Made by a program: the position numbers and the translations under genes. Below the pieces are notes generated by a model, which made no database searches, was not told the origin of the DNA, and worked only from the letters and a program-made list of their open reading frames with translations. This document shows, one piece after another, positions 48,393-57,251 of a stretch of DNA of 64,000 nt. The stretch is from DASUPK01 sp963801055. GTDB lineage: Bacteria > Actinomycetota > Thermoleophilia > Solirubrobacterales > 70-9. The stretch lies in the NCBI GenBank assembly GCA_963801055.1, contig CAWDDE010000006.1, positions 267,277-331,276 on the forward strand, given 5' to 3'. Numbering within the stretch: the first letter of the stretch is position 1; every line of letters starts with the position of its first letter.

Positions 48393-48746
48393 ATGAGGCA
48401 CCAGCGCAAGAGAGCCAAGCTGAGCCGGGAACCCGCTCATCGCAAGGCGATGCTTCGCACGATGTCGAAGCAGCTGATCGAGCACGAGCGGATCCGGACG
48501 ACTCAGCCAAAGGCCAAGGCCCTCCGGCCGGAGTTCGAAAAGCTGATCACGCTGGCTAAGCGGGGGGATCTCCATGCCCGCCGGCTCGCCCTCTCGGAGT
48601 TGCACAACGACAAGTTCGCGGTCCACAAGTTGTTCGAGGAGATCGCGCCGCGCTATCAGGGGCGCCCGGGCGGCTATACCCGGATCGTCAAGCTCGGCCC
48701 GAGGCGGAGCGACTCGGCCGAAATGGTGTTTCTGGAGCTCGTTTAG
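48393..48746 (+). CDS. rplQ: 50S ribosomal protein L17
   Basis: 117 residues: MRHQRKRAKLSREPAHRKAM, LRTMSKQLIEHERIRTTQPK, AKALRPEFEKLITLAKRGDL and GGYTRIVKLGPRRSDSAEMV. Tunnel-exit protein. Its TAG overlaps the TAA of the convergent membrane-protein gene (TTTAG at 48742-48746). Confidence 0.95.
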   Translation: MRHQRKRAKLSREPAHRKAMLRTMSKQLIEHERIRTTQPKAKALRPEFEKLITLAKRGDLHARRLALSELHNDKFAVHKLFEEIAPRYQGRPGGYTRIVKLGPRRSDSAEMVFLELV

Positions 48747-49021
48747 CGCCCGACCTTGAAGGTGGAGCCAGCGCCGCCGCGGTTGGGGCCAATTGCGGCC
48801 ATCACGGCGACGGTGAAGGCCACGATCACGCCGAGCACGAGCCACTGCGCCCAGTTGTCGATCGTCGCCAGCGCGACGATGCAGAGGGCGATGCCAATGA
48901 TCAGCGCCAGCACGGTGTAGACCGCAGCGCCCTTCTCGGAGCCCCTGCGAATCCCCTCGCCGCCAGCGAGCAGGTCGCTGCGCTCGTACTGCTCTCGCTG
49001 GCTGATGTCGGTGTTGGCCAT
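48743..49021 (-). CDS. Small two-helix membrane protein of unknown function
   Basis: 92 residues: a polar N-terminus (TDISQREQYERSDLLAGGEG), two adjacent hydrophobic helices (YTVLALIIGIALCIVALATI and QWLVLGVIVAFTVAVMAAIG), and a short Gly-rich end. GGAGGAG lies just upstream of the ATG. Convergent with rplQ with overlapping stop codons. I do not recognise a named family. Confidence 0.65.
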   Translation of the reverse strand: MANTDISQREQYERSDLLAGGEGIRRGSEKGAAVYTVLALIIGIALCIVALATIDNWAQWLVLGVIVAFTVAVMAAIGPNRGGAGSTFKVGR

Positions 49022-49149
49022 TTCTCCTCCTCCGGTGATGTCCGCCCAACCCTACGCGGCGGGCCCAGGCTGCTCCGTGAGCCTGATCACATCGACGCGG
49101 GCTCGAGGCTCGCGTGGGGCCGGGCATCTCCGGGTAGTGTCGCGCGTTT

Positions 49150-49896
49150 GTGAGCTCCGTGCGCCTCGACATCGCCTACAACGGCACTGGGTTCGCCGGC
49201 TGGGCGACGCAGCCGGGCGCGCGCACGGTCCAGGACGAGCTGGAGGCCGCGCTGGAGCGGACCCTCGGCGCTCCGGCACGGCTCACCGTAGCCGGCCGGA
49301 CCGACGCCGGGGTGCACGCCTGGGGGCAGGTGGCGAGCTTCGGCCTGGAGGGAGAGCCGCCCGCGGAGCTCGCCCGGGCGCTCAACTCGCTCACCGGGCA
49401 CGACTTGGCGGTGAGGACCGCCAGCCCGGCCGGTGAGTTCGACGCGCGCCGCGATGCGCGCTCGCGAACCTACTGCTACCGGGTGCTGGCGGAGCGGACG
49501 CCGAATCCCTTCGAGGCCGGCATCTCGCTGCACTGGACGCGTCGAGTCGATCCCGGGGCGCTGGACGAATGCGCAGACGCGCTGCTCGGGACCCACGACT
49601 TCACTGCCTTCACGCCGACGCAGACCGACCACGTGCGCTTCGAGCGGAACATCCTCCGCGCGGAGTGGCACGAGAAGGCGGCGGTGCTCGGTCAGGGCCG
49701 CGTCCTCGAGCTCTGGATCGAAGCGGACGCCTTCATGCGCAACATGGTCCGCATCCTGGTGGGGACGATGCTCGAGGTCGGGAGCGGCCGCAGCTCGCTC
49801 CACGACTTCACCTCACTGCTCGAGGGCGCCCCGCGGGAGCGGGCGGGTGAGACCGCCCACGCCCATGGCCTCCACCTGGCCTCGGTCAGCTATTGA
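49150..49896 (+). CDS. truA: tRNA pseudouridine(38-40) synthase
   Basis: 248 residues from GTG 49150: VRLDIAYNGTGFAGWATQPG, then TVAGRTDAGVHAWGQVASFG with the catalytic Asp52, SRTYCYRVLAERTPNPF, GTHDFTAFTPTQTDHVRFER and FMRNMVRILVGTMLEVGSGR. Converts uridines 38-40 of the anticodon stem to pseudouridine. Placement after the rplQ cluster is usual in Actinobacteria. Length normal. Confidence 0.93.
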   Translation: MSSVRLDIAYNGTGFAGWATQPGARTVQDELEAALERTLGAPARLTVAGRTDAGVHAWGQVASFGLEGEPPAELARALNSLTGHDLAVRTASPAGEFDARRDARSRTYCYRVLAERTPNPFEAGISLHWTRRVDPGALDECADALLGTHDFTAFTPTQTDHVRFERNILRAEWHEKAAVLGQGRVLELWIEADAFMRNMVRILVGTMLEVGSGRSSLHDFTSLLEGAPRERAGETAHAHGLHLASVSY

Positions 49897-49902
49897 CCGA
49901 GG

Positions 49903-49931
49903 TTAGGGCGCCCTAATTCATTTGTTATGCT
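49903..49931 (+). promoter_or_regulatory. Palindromic operator-like site and extended -10 for the ZIP transporter gene
   Basis: TTAGGGCGCCCTAA (49903-49916) is a perfect 14-base palindrome whose TTAGG/CCTAA half-sites match those bound by DtxR-family metal regulators (IdeR, MntR). TGTTATGCT gives an extended -10 with TATGCT at 49926-49931, 10 bases before the GTG, so the transcript is probably leaderless. The palindrome sits where the -35 would be, fitting metal-dependent repression. Confidence 0.6.
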
Positions 49932-49940
49932 CCCGCCTCC

Positions 49941-50792
49941 GTGTCATTTGGGGAAACAGTCCTCCTCGGGGCCCTGGCGGGGTTCACGATCTATCTCGGG
50001 CTGCCTTTCGGGCGGATCGAGTTCGTGTCGCAGCGCGCACGCGTCGCCCTCGCGATGTTCTCCGTGGGTGTTCTCGCGTTCCTCTTCGCGGAGGTCTTTG
50101 TCCATGGCCTCGAGATCGTCGAGGAGCGGTTCGACGCCCTCCACGAGGGCGATGGCAGCCTGCCGATTGGGGTGCTCCTCGCGCTGCTGTTCGGCGCCGG
50201 CTTCACGGCGGGTACCGCCGGCCTCGCCCTGGTCGAAAGGCGGATGCGCGCCGCGAAGCCGCCCCCCATCGCGGGTGGCGCGACCGATGCGATGACCGTC
50301 GAGCAGGCCGAGGTGCTCTCCGACGAGCTCTCGGTCAGGAGCCAGGCCCTTCGCACAGGAATGGCGATCGCGGCAGCGATCGGGCTGCACAACTTCGCCG
50401 AGGGGTTGGCGATCGGCGTCTCCGCCAGCACCGGCGAGATCGGTCTCGCGACCGTGCTGATCATCGGCTTTGCGGTCCACAACGCCACCGAGGGCTTCGG
50501 CATCGTCGGCCCGCTCGGGAGCGTCCGGCCCAGCTGGAAGTGGCTTGCGGTGGCGGGCCTGGTCGGCGGAGGACCGGTGTTCCTCGGCTCGATCGTCGGG
50601 TACAACGTCAGCTCCGAGCCACTCGAGCTCCTGTTCTACTCGGTCTCGGCCGGGGCAATCCTTTACGTCATCGGCGAGGTCTGGTACGCAATGCGCCGGA
50701 TCGGCCATCGCGAGCTTGGTCTTCTGATGCTTTCGGCAGGCGTGACGCTCGGTGCGCTGACCGAGCTGGTCATCGCGTACGGCGGCGGATAG
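49941..50792 (+). CDS. ZIP-family divalent metal transporter
   Basis: 283 residues from GTG 49941, with about eight transmembrane helices. The metal-binding motifs are GLHNFAEGLAIGVSASTGEI (helix IV, His150 and Glu154) and FAVHNATEGFGIVGPLG (helix V, His180 and Glu184). A His/Glu-containing segment FVHGLEIVEERFDALHEGDG follows the first helices. Members import zinc, iron or manganese across the cytoplasmic membrane. The upstream palindrome suggests control by a DtxR-type regulator, which would favour manganese or iron; the metal is not determined by sequence alone. Confidence 0.85.
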   Translation: MSFGETVLLGALAGFTIYLGLPFGRIEFVSQRARVALAMFSVGVLAFLFAEVFVHGLEIVEERFDALHEGDGSLPIGVLLALLFGAGFTAGTAGLALVERRMRAAKPPPIAGGATDAMTVEQAEVLSDELSVRSQALRTGMAIAAAIGLHNFAEGLAIGVSASTGEIGLATVLIIGFAVHNATEGFGIVGPLGSVRPSWKWLAVAGLVGGGPVFLGSIVGYNVSSEPLELLFYSVSAGAILYVIGEVWYAMRRIGHRELGLLMLSAGVTLGALTELVIAYGGG

Positions 50793-50815
50793 CCCCCCAC
50801 CTAGAATCGGTGGTC

Positions 50816-51655
50816 ATGCGGGTTTTGATCACCAACGACGACGGGATCCAGGCCACAGGACTGAATGCCCTGCGTCAGGAGCTGCTCGGAATCGAGGGCC
50901 TGGACGTTCATGTCATCGCTCCGGACTCGAACCGGAGCGCCACCGCGCGCAGCATCACCACCCGCTCGCCGCTCTGGGTGGAGGAGATTCCCTTCGACGA
51001 CGGCTCCAGCGGCTTCGCCACCGACGGGACCCCCGTGGACTGCGTCCGGTTTGCGGAGCTCGGCCTGGTCGGAGAGCGGCCGGAGCTGATCGTCTCCGGG
51101 ATCAACCATGGCTCCAACCTCGGGGACGACATCACCTATTCGGGCACCGTGGCAGCCGCCCTGGAGGGAATCGTCCTCGGCATCCCGGCGATCGCCATTT
51201 CCCAGCAGTCCGCCGCTCGCGAGATGGACTTTCGCTGGGGGCGGGAGTTCGGCTTCTCGGTCTCCGCGGCCTTTGCCGGTGAGCTGGTCCGCCGCGTCGC
51301 GGCGGAGCCCCTTCCCGCCGACACGCTCCTCAACGTGAACTGCCCGGCGGGCATGCCGACCGGGATCGAGGTGACGCATCTCGGCAAGCGCCTCTACGAC
51401 GACGAGATGAAGCTTGTCGACGAGGACCCGGAGACAGGCCGGGTCCGATACCAGATCTACGGTTTCGAGCCGTCCTTCGAGGACGAACGCGGATCGGACC
51501 TCTCGGCAATCGCCCGGGAGCGGATCTCGGTCACGCCCGTCCATTTCGACCTCACTGATCGGCCGAGCCTCGACCGCCTCCGGCAGTGGGACTTCGCGGG
51601 GATGCTCGCCAGAGCAGAAAAGACAGCAGCCGCCGAGGCGTCAACGCAGCGGTGA
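50816..51655 (+). CDS. surE: 5'/3'-nucleotidase SurE
   Basis: 279 residues from ATG 50816: MRVLITNDDGIQATGLNALR with the catalytic Asp8-Asp9, APDSNRSATARSITTRSPLW, TPVDCVRFAELGLVGERPEL and VSGINHGSNLGDDITYSGTV (Asn of the metal site). Dephosphorylates nucleoside monophosphates and is linked to stationary-phase survival in E. coli. The C-terminal swapped region is present. The stop overlaps the ligA GTG, coupling the two. Confidence 0.92.
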   Translation: MRVLITNDDGIQATGLNALRQELLGIEGLDVHVIAPDSNRSATARSITTRSPLWVEEIPFDDGSSGFATDGTPVDCVRFAELGLVGERPELIVSGINHGSNLGDDITYSGTVAAALEGIVLGIPAIAISQQSAAREMDFRWGREFGFSVSAAFAGELVRRVAAEPLPADTLLNVNCPAGMPTGIEVTHLGKRLYDDEMKLVDEDPETGRVRYQIYGFEPSFEDERGSDLSAIARERISVTPVHFDLTDRPSLDRLRQWDFAGMLARAEKTAAAEASTQR

Positions 51656-53715
51656 GCGCCACGAAGTCGTTCAGCAGGCGGGCCGATGAGCTGCGGCGGC
51701 TGATCGCATACCACGATCACCGTTACTACGTCCTCGACGACCCGGAGATCTCGGATCCCGAGTACGACGACCTGATGGGAGAACTCAAGGGGATCGAGGA
51801 GGAGCACCCCGAGCTGCTCACCTCCGACTCCCCGACGCAGCGGGTCGGCGGAGCGCCGCTCGACAAGTTCAAGCAGGTCGAGCACCACGAGCCGATGCTC
51901 TCGCTGGGGAACGCGCGCGACGAGGACGAGCTGCGAGCCTGGGCGAAGCGGGTGGAGCGCCAGCTCGAGCGACTCGACATCTCGGGTCGGGAGATTCGCT
52001 ACGTGACCGAGCCCAAGGTCGACGGACTGGCGATCTCGCTGACCTACGAGAACGGCGTCTTCACCCGTGGGGCCACGCGCGGTGACGGCCGGATCGGGGA
52101 GAACGTCACCCAGAACCTGAAGACGATCAAGGCCATCCCGCTCTCGATCGAGAACGCTCCGGAGCTGGTCGAGGTCCGCGGAGAGGTCTACCTGCCGATC
52201 GCGGGCTTCGCCAAGGTCAACGAGCAGCGCGCCCAGGACGGGCAGCCCACCTTCGCCAATCCCCGGAACGCTGCCGCCGGGTCACTGCGCCAGCTCGATT
52301 CCTCGATCACCGCCAGCCGCCCGCTATCCATCTGGTGCTACGGAGTCACGGCCCTTCGGGGCTGGGAGCCGGCCAGCCACTCGGAGTCGCTCGAGTGGCT
52401 CCGGGAGCGCGGGTTCAAGGTCAACGAGCAGATCTCGATCCTGCACGGAATCGACGAGGTGGCCGAGCGCTGCCGCTGGTGGGAGGGCCGCCGCGAGGCG
52501 CTCGACTTCGAGATCGACGGAGTCGTCGTCAAGGTCGACGACCGCGGCCTGCAGCGCGAGCTGGGCGTCGCCGGGCGCGAGCCGCGCTGGGCGGTCGCCT
52601 GGAAGTTCGCCCCGACCACAGCGACCACGAAGCTCAACAAGATCGTCTGGAACGTCGGCCGCACCGGACACCTGCTCCCGTTCGCCATGCTCGAGCCCGT
52701 CCATGTCAGCGGCGTCACGGTGAGCACCGCGACGCTCCATAACGAGGAGGACCTCGAGCGCAAGGACGTCCGCGAGGGCGACGAGGTGGTCGTGATGCGC
52801 GCCGGCGACGTGATCCCGCAGGTGGTCTCGCCGATCACCCAGCGCCGCAAGAGGGGCGCGCGCCGGGCGAGGCCGCCCAAGAAGTGCCCGCTCTGCGGCA
52901 CGCCCACGGTCAAGCCCGAGGACAGCGTCTTCACGATCTGCCCCAACCGCACCGGCTGTCCGGGGCAGCAGTTCCAGCACATCAAGCACTTCCGCGGCGC
53001 CCTGGAGATCGAGGGGCTCGGAGAGAAGAACGCCTATCGCTTCCTGCACGAGGGGCTGATCTCGGACGCGGCGGATATCTACGACCTGACGGCCGATCGG
53101 GTTGCGCAGCTCGAGGGCTTCGGGCAGGTCTCGGCAGAGAATCTGATGGAGGAGATCGAGGGGTCGAAGCGCAAGCCCTTCTCGCGGGTCCTCTACGCGC
53201 TCGGCATCCCGGGGATCGGTTTCGTCAACGCCGAGTCGCTGGCCGAGCATTTCGGCACGATGGACGCCCTCCTTGAGGCGCAACCGGAGGACATCGTGGA
53301 TGCCGAGGGGATCGGGCCGATCCTCGCCGAGCAGATCTACGAGGAGCTCTCGGAGGACCGGACCCGGATGCTGATCGAGCGACTGCGCAAGGCGGGCCTG
53401 CGGATGGAACTCGACCCCTCGGAACGCCGCCGGCAGGGCGGTCCGCTCGACGGCAAGACTCTTGTGCTGACCGGGACCCTCCCGAACCTGAGCCGTGAGC
53501 AAGCCACCAAGCTGATCAGGCTGGCGGGGGGAAAGGTCGTCAACTCGGTGTCGAAGAGCACCGACTACGTAATCGCCGGCGACAGCCCCGGGTCGAAGCT
53601 GGCGAAGGCCGAGGAGCTCGGCACCGACGTGATCGACGAGCAGCGGCTCCGGAAGCTGATCGGCGATGACGGGACGCCGAAGGGGCGCAGCACGCCTCCG
53701 CGGGGCCGCGTCTAG
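51652..53715 (+). CDS. ligA: NAD-dependent DNA ligase LigA
   Basis: 687 residues from GTG 51652, intact. Ia domain HDHRYYVLDDPEISDPEYDD (NAD binding), nucleotidyl-transferase domain with EPKVDGLAISLTYENGVFTR (Lys122 is adenylated), OB fold, a four-cysteine zinc finger (CPLCGTPTVKPEDSVFTICP, GCPGQ), helix-hairpin-helix repeats (PGIGFVNAESLAEHF, AEGIGPILAEQIYEEL) and a C-terminal BRCT domain (LDGKTLVLTGTLPNLSREQA). Seals nicks in replication and repair. Domain order and length are normal. Confidence 0.96.
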   Translation: MSATKSFSRRADELRRLIAYHDHRYYVLDDPEISDPEYDDLMGELKGIEEEHPELLTSDSPTQRVGGAPLDKFKQVEHHEPMLSLGNARDEDELRAWAKRVERQLERLDISGREIRYVTEPKVDGLAISLTYENGVFTRGATRGDGRIGENVTQNLKTIKAIPLSIENAPELVEVRGEVYLPIAGFAKVNEQRAQDGQPTFANPRNAAAGSLRQLDSSITASRPLSIWCYGVTALRGWEPASHSESLEWLRERGFKVNEQISILHGIDEVAERCRWWEGRREALDFEIDGVVVKVDDRGLQRELGVAGREPRWAVAWKFAPTTATTKLNKIVWNVGRTGHLLPFAMLEPVHVSGVTVSTATLHNEEDLERKDVREGDEVVVMRAGDVIPQVVSPITQRRKRGARRARPPKKCPLCGTPTVKPEDSVFTICPNRTGCPGQQFQHIKHFRGALEIEGLGEKNAYRFLHEGLISDAADIYDLTADRVAQLEGFGQVSAENLMEEIEGSKRKPFSRVLYALGIPGIGFVNAESLAEHFGTMDALLEAQPEDIVDAEGIGPILAEQIYEELSEDRTRMLIERLRKAGLRMELDPSERRRQGGPLDGKTLVLTGTLPNLSREQATKLIRLAGGKVVNSVSKSTDYVIAGDSPGSKLAKAEELGTDVIDEQRLRKLIGDDGTPKGRSTPPRGRV

Positions 53716-53757
53716 TCCCGCCCAGTTCCTCCTCCAAGGGGCGACCAGGGGATGCGT

Positions 53758-55062
53758 CTAGCGTCGGTAGCGGGCGATCAGAGCCGCCATCCGATCCTGC
53801 ACCAGACGTGCACGGTTGACGTCGACGCGGTTCATCAGCAGCGAGAAGACGACGGCGTGCTCCGCATCGTCCGCGCCCCGGAAGCAGTAGCCCGATAGCG
53901 CGCTGACGCCGGTGAGCGTGCCCGTCTTCGCATGGCATTTGCCCTGGGCGGCGGTGCGGCGCATCCGATGGGCGAGCGTGCCGCTCCGGCCGGCGACCGC
54001 CAGCGAATCCACCCAGGCGTCGCGCAGGCGGCTCTGGTCGAGCTGCGTGTCGGGCGAGGCATTCGGGTCGACCTCGAGCATCGAATCGAGCAGGTTGACC
54101 ACGGCGACGGGAGAGGCCTTGTTCCGCCTACTCAGGCCCGACCCGTTCTCGCCCCGGAAGCTCGCACCGCGCTGGGAGGCGAAGCCCTGCACGACGGAGA
54201 TCCCGGCCGCGGTAGACCCCGAGTCGCCAAACTGACCGCCGACGTCCTTGAGGAGCATCTCGGCGAAGAAGTTGTTGGAGGGAACGTTGGTGTCCTGGAC
54301 CAGGTCGGCCATCGACGGGGAGCCGAGGTCGGCGACCTGAATCGCGCCCTGCGGCACCGCGGCCGGCGTGACGCTGTTGCCGATCCCGACGCCGTCCCGG
54401 CGCAACGCATCCTGGAAGCGCTGCGCAGCCCCCTTCGCAGGGTCCCCGGCCGCACCGCCGTCGATTGTCAGGCCGGAGAGCGTCCCGATTCGCTCGCTGG
54501 TGATGCCGTGCTGGGGGATGCCGGTCATCTGGTCGAGAAAGGAATCGTCGTAGCGCAGGGGTCCCTGCACACTCACCACGCCCGCCGCGTGCACTCGATC
54601 CGCGAGCTTGGCAAGGCCGCTGGCGCTCAGGGTCGGATCGCCCCCGCCGCGCACGTAGAGACCCTGGCTGATGCCGTCCGAGATCTCGTCGATCGACCAG
54701 GCGGTGGTGTGCAGGCGGTTCTGCGGCTCGAACCGCGCCAGGGCGGTCGAGGTCGTAAAGAGCTTCGAGTTCGAGGCGAGGATCCGGGGCCGCCCGGCCT
54801 TGCGGGAAAAGAGAACCTGGTTGTTGCTCGCATCGAGCACGAACGCGCCGCTCCTGCCGACGCTGCGGAAGAGCTTTCGGAGAGCGGTAGAGAGCTTCGA
54901 GCCGGAGATCGAGCTGTGCGCCGAGGCGGCGCCCTGGGCGATCGGCGTCCTGAAGCCGCGGTCGGGGCCTCCCGGCACAGCCTGCGCCGTGGCGGGCAGC
55001 GCCGCGATCGCCGCGCCCAACAGCGTGAGCGTGAGCGCCCCTCTGAGCTTCGCCGTCACCAT
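53758..55062 (-). CDS. dacB: D-alanyl-D-alanine carboxypeptidase/endopeptidase, peptidase S13 (PBP4 type)
   Basis: Met at 55062 (an upstream one at 55089 adds nine residues) starts a signal peptide, KLRGALTLTLLGAAIAAL, PATAQA. Catalytic motifs: SNSK in PRILASNSKLFTTS, SNN in NVPSNNFFAEMLLKDVG, and KTG in KCHAKTGTLTGVSALSGYCF. About 434 residues. Acts outside the membrane, trimming D-Ala from muropeptides or cutting cross-links. Divergent from the patatin gene with 83 bases between starts. Confidence 0.9.
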   Translation of the reverse strand: MVTAKLRGALTLTLLGAAIAALPATAQAVPGGPDRGFRTPIAQGAASAHSSISGSKLSTALRKLFRSVGRSGAFVLDASNNQVLFSRKAGRPRILASNSKLFTTSTALARFEPQNRLHTTAWSIDEISDGISQGLYVRGGGDPTLSASGLAKLADRVHAAGVVSVQGPLRYDDSFLDQMTGIPQHGITSERIGTLSGLTIDGGAAGDPAKGAAQRFQDALRRDGVGIGNSVTPAAVPQGAIQVADLGSPSMADLVQDTNVPSNNFFAEMLLKDVGGQFGDSGSTAAGISVVQGFASQRGASFRGENGSGLSRRNKASPVAVVNLLDSMLEVDPNASPDTQLDQSRLRDAWVDSLAVAGRSGTLAHRMRRTAAQGKCHAKTGTLTGVSALSGYCFRGADDAEHAVVFSLLMNRVDVNRARLVQDRMAALIARYRR

Positions 55063-55129
55063 CTTGGCTGAAACAGGCCCTGTCGGCACAGGTTGCGGTC
55101 GAGTCGGCTGGCTGACCAGCCCGCCTTGT

Positions 55130-55135
55130 CATAAT
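55130..55135 (+). promoter_or_regulatory. Extended -10 for the patatin-like gene
   Basis: TGTCATAAT: TG, one base, then CATAAT at 55130-55135, ten bases before the ATG at 55146, implying a leaderless or near-leaderless transcript. Confidence 0.45.
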
Positions 55136-55145
55136 CGCTGCCCAC

Positions 55146-56432
55146 ATGGGGAAAGTCGTCCAGCTCGACGGCCCCGACGGAAGACCGCGCCGCAGCACAG
55201 GGAGGAGGCGACGCGGCCGGGGCGACAAGACAGCGCTCGTCCTCGGCGGCGGTGGCTTCACCGGCGGCGTCTACGAGATGGGTGCGCTGCGGGCATTCGA
55301 CCTGCTCGCCGTCAACCGCACGGTCAACGATTTCGACATCTACGTCGGGACCAGCTCGGGGGCGTTCGTGGCGGCCATGGTCGCGAATGGGATCACCCCC
55401 GAGGAGATGTTCCGGGTGCTCGACAAGGGGCTCCCCTCCCCGATCGAGAACGCCTCGCTCCGAACGCTGCTGCGGCCGAACTACCGGGGCTTCGCCGGGC
55501 GCCTCGCCCTGCTGCCGCTGCGCGTCGCGGCCATGGTCCGCCGTCTGGCGGGCAACATTGGGGAGATGTCGATGGTGGACGTCGTCGTGGGCCTCGCCGA
55601 GGGCCTTCCGACCGGCATCTACCACAACCGCGGCATCGAGCAGTACGTCCGCAACGTGCTCTCGGATCCGGACCGCACTAACGACTTTCGCGACCTCGCT
55701 CCCGATCTGCGCATCGTCGCGACCGACCTGGACACCTGCGAGCGGATCGTCTTTGGCGAGGGGGACTGGGACAACGTCCCGATCTCGCGCGCCGTCGCCG
55801 CCTCCGGCGCCCTGCCGATCGTCTACGAGCCATACGAGCTACGCGGTAGGCAGCTGATCGACGGCGGGATCATCTCCACCACCAACGTCGACGTTGCGGT
55901 CGAGGCCGGCGCCAAGTTCATCGTCGTGGTCAACCCGCTCGTCCCCTACGTGAACGACTTCGAGACTCGGATCCCGACGGTGTTCGGCTCTCGGGTGCGG
56001 CGTGTCTCAGACATGGGCATGCCCGCGATCGGGAATCAGGCCTTCCGCCTGCTTGCTCACGCCCGCCTGCACATGGCGGTCCAGTCGTGGAACGAGCGCT
56101 TCCCGGATGTGGACATCATCCTGATCGAGCCCGAGTTCGACGACGAGCTCATGTTCGGAACCTCGATCCTCGACTACTCGGCGCGTCTCCAGATCGCCAA
56201 GCATGGATTCGAATCCGTGACCGTCGCGCTGGCGCGCGACTACAAGCGCTACAAGGAGATCGCCGCGCGTCACGGCATCGAGATCTCCGCGCGCCGAGTG
56301 CAGCGGGTGCTGGACACGGTCGAGGAGGAGGAGGAGACGGGGATCTCAGCCTGGAGACGCGTGCTCGAGCAGACCACCGGAGCCCTGCTGCGCCAGTCTG
56401 GCGAGGCCGAGGCGGCCGAGTCGGGCGAGTAG
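55146..56432 (+). CDS. Patatin-like phospholipase family protein
   Basis: 428 residues. After a basic N-terminus (RRSTGRRRRGRGDK) come TALVLGGGGFTGGVYEMGAL, the oxyanion-hole glycine loop, and DIYVGTSSGAFVAAMVANGI with nucleophile Ser70 in GxSxG. The catalytic Asp is in LIDGGIISTTNVDVAVEAGA (DGG). The C-terminal third (about 300-428) is helical and ends acidic. Family enzymes are lipid acyl hydrolases of the cytoplasmic face or esterases. No signal peptide. Its neighbours are lipid-related only downstream (acyl-CoA ligase). Confidence 0.88.
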   Translation: MGKVVQLDGPDGRPRRSTGRRRRGRGDKTALVLGGGGFTGGVYEMGALRAFDLLAVNRTVNDFDIYVGTSSGAFVAAMVANGITPEEMFRVLDKGLPSPIENASLRTLLRPNYRGFAGRLALLPLRVAAMVRRLAGNIGEMSMVDVVVGLAEGLPTGIYHNRGIEQYVRNVLSDPDRTNDFRDLAPDLRIVATDLDTCERIVFGEGDWDNVPISRAVAASGALPIVYEPYELRGRQLIDGGIISTTNVDVAVEAGAKFIVVVNPLVPYVNDFETRIPTVFGSRVRRVSDMGMPAIGNQAFRLLAHARLHMAVQSWNERFPDVDIILIEPEFDDELMFGTSILDYSARLQIAKHGFESVTVALARDYKRYKEIAARHGIEISARRVQRVLDTVEEEEETGISAWRRVLEQTTGALLRQSGEAEAAESGE

Positions 56433-56495
56433 CACCTTCCGGCTTTCCGCGAGTGGTCGAGGGCAAACGGGTGACGCACCTCTGCTACGAGGTCG

Positions 56496-57251
56496 CTAGT
56501 GGCGGTGCACGTCGCGCGCCGTCGCCTGGTCGGTCGGCATGATCGAGAGGTAATCGACGTCGACGTGGGGCGGACGGGTGACGACGTAGGTGATCGCGTC
56601 CGCGACGTCCTCTCCACTGAGCGGGGTGGTCCCCTCGTACACCGCATCGGCCTGCTCCCGATCGCCCCCGAACCGAACCAGCGAAAACTCCGTCTCGACC
56701 ATGCCGGGGGCGACCTCGCTGACCCGAATCGGCCTGCCCAGCAGCTCGAGCCGCAGCGTCTCCGCGATGGCGTGCGCGGCGTGCTTCGCCGCGGTGTAGC
56801 CGCCCCCGCCCGGATACACCTCGACCCCGGCGACCGAGCCGACGATGACGACCTGTCCGTTTCCGCTCCGCTCGAGCGCGGGCAGCAGGGCCTTGGTCAT
56901 CCTGATCACGCCCATCACATTCGTCTCGTACATGCGGTCCCAGTTCTCCTCATCCGCCTCGGCCACGGGCTCGAGCCCGAGCGCGCCTCCGGCGTTGTTG
57001 ATCAGGACAGAGGCATCCGGCAGCGCTTCTGCGACCTCTGCAACCGAATCCGGATCGGTCACGTCGAGGCGCATGGCGCGCCCGCCCACCTCGCGGGCGA
57101 TCTCCTCGCAGCGCTCGAGACGCCTGGCCGCGGCGACCACCTCGAAGCCGGCGGCGGCGAGCGAGCGGACGGTGGCCGCTCCGATCCCGCTGCTCGCCCC
57201 GGTGACCAGGGCGGTTCTGCCGTTCGGGCTCACCGCCCGCACGTTACCCAC
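56496..57251 (-). CDS. Short-chain dehydrogenase/reductase
   Basis: 251 residues: TALVTGASSGIGAATVRSLA (TGxxxGIG at 17-24), cofactor-selecting AARRLERCEE (Arg pair suggests NADP), LINNAGGALGLEPVAEADEE (NNAG), VIVGSVAGVEVYPGGGGYTA with catalytic Ser and YTAAK. Classical SDR similar to YdfG/serine-3-dehydrogenase types. The start overlaps the end of the glycerate kinase gene by 8 bases, so both are in one operon. If serine or hydroxy-acid oxidation is its role, this would connect to glycerate metabolism; that is inference. Confidence 0.88.
   Translation of the reverse strand: MGNVRAVSPNGRTALVTGASSGIGAATVRSLAAAGFEVVAAARRLERCEEIAREVGGRAMRLDVTDPDSVAEVAEALPDASVLINNAGGALGLEPVAEADEENWDRMYETNVMGVIRMTKALLPALERSGNGQVVIVGSVAGVEVYPGGGGYTAAKHAAHAIAETLRLELLGRPIRVSEVAPGMVETEFSLVRFGGDREQADAVYEGTTPLSGEDVADAITYVVTRPPHVDVDYLSIMPTDQATARDVHRH

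Noticed and set aside
53932..55071. 379-codon plus-strand frame opposite dacB
   Set aside because: dacB has all three penicillin-binding motifs and a signal peptide; the plus frame has no domain.
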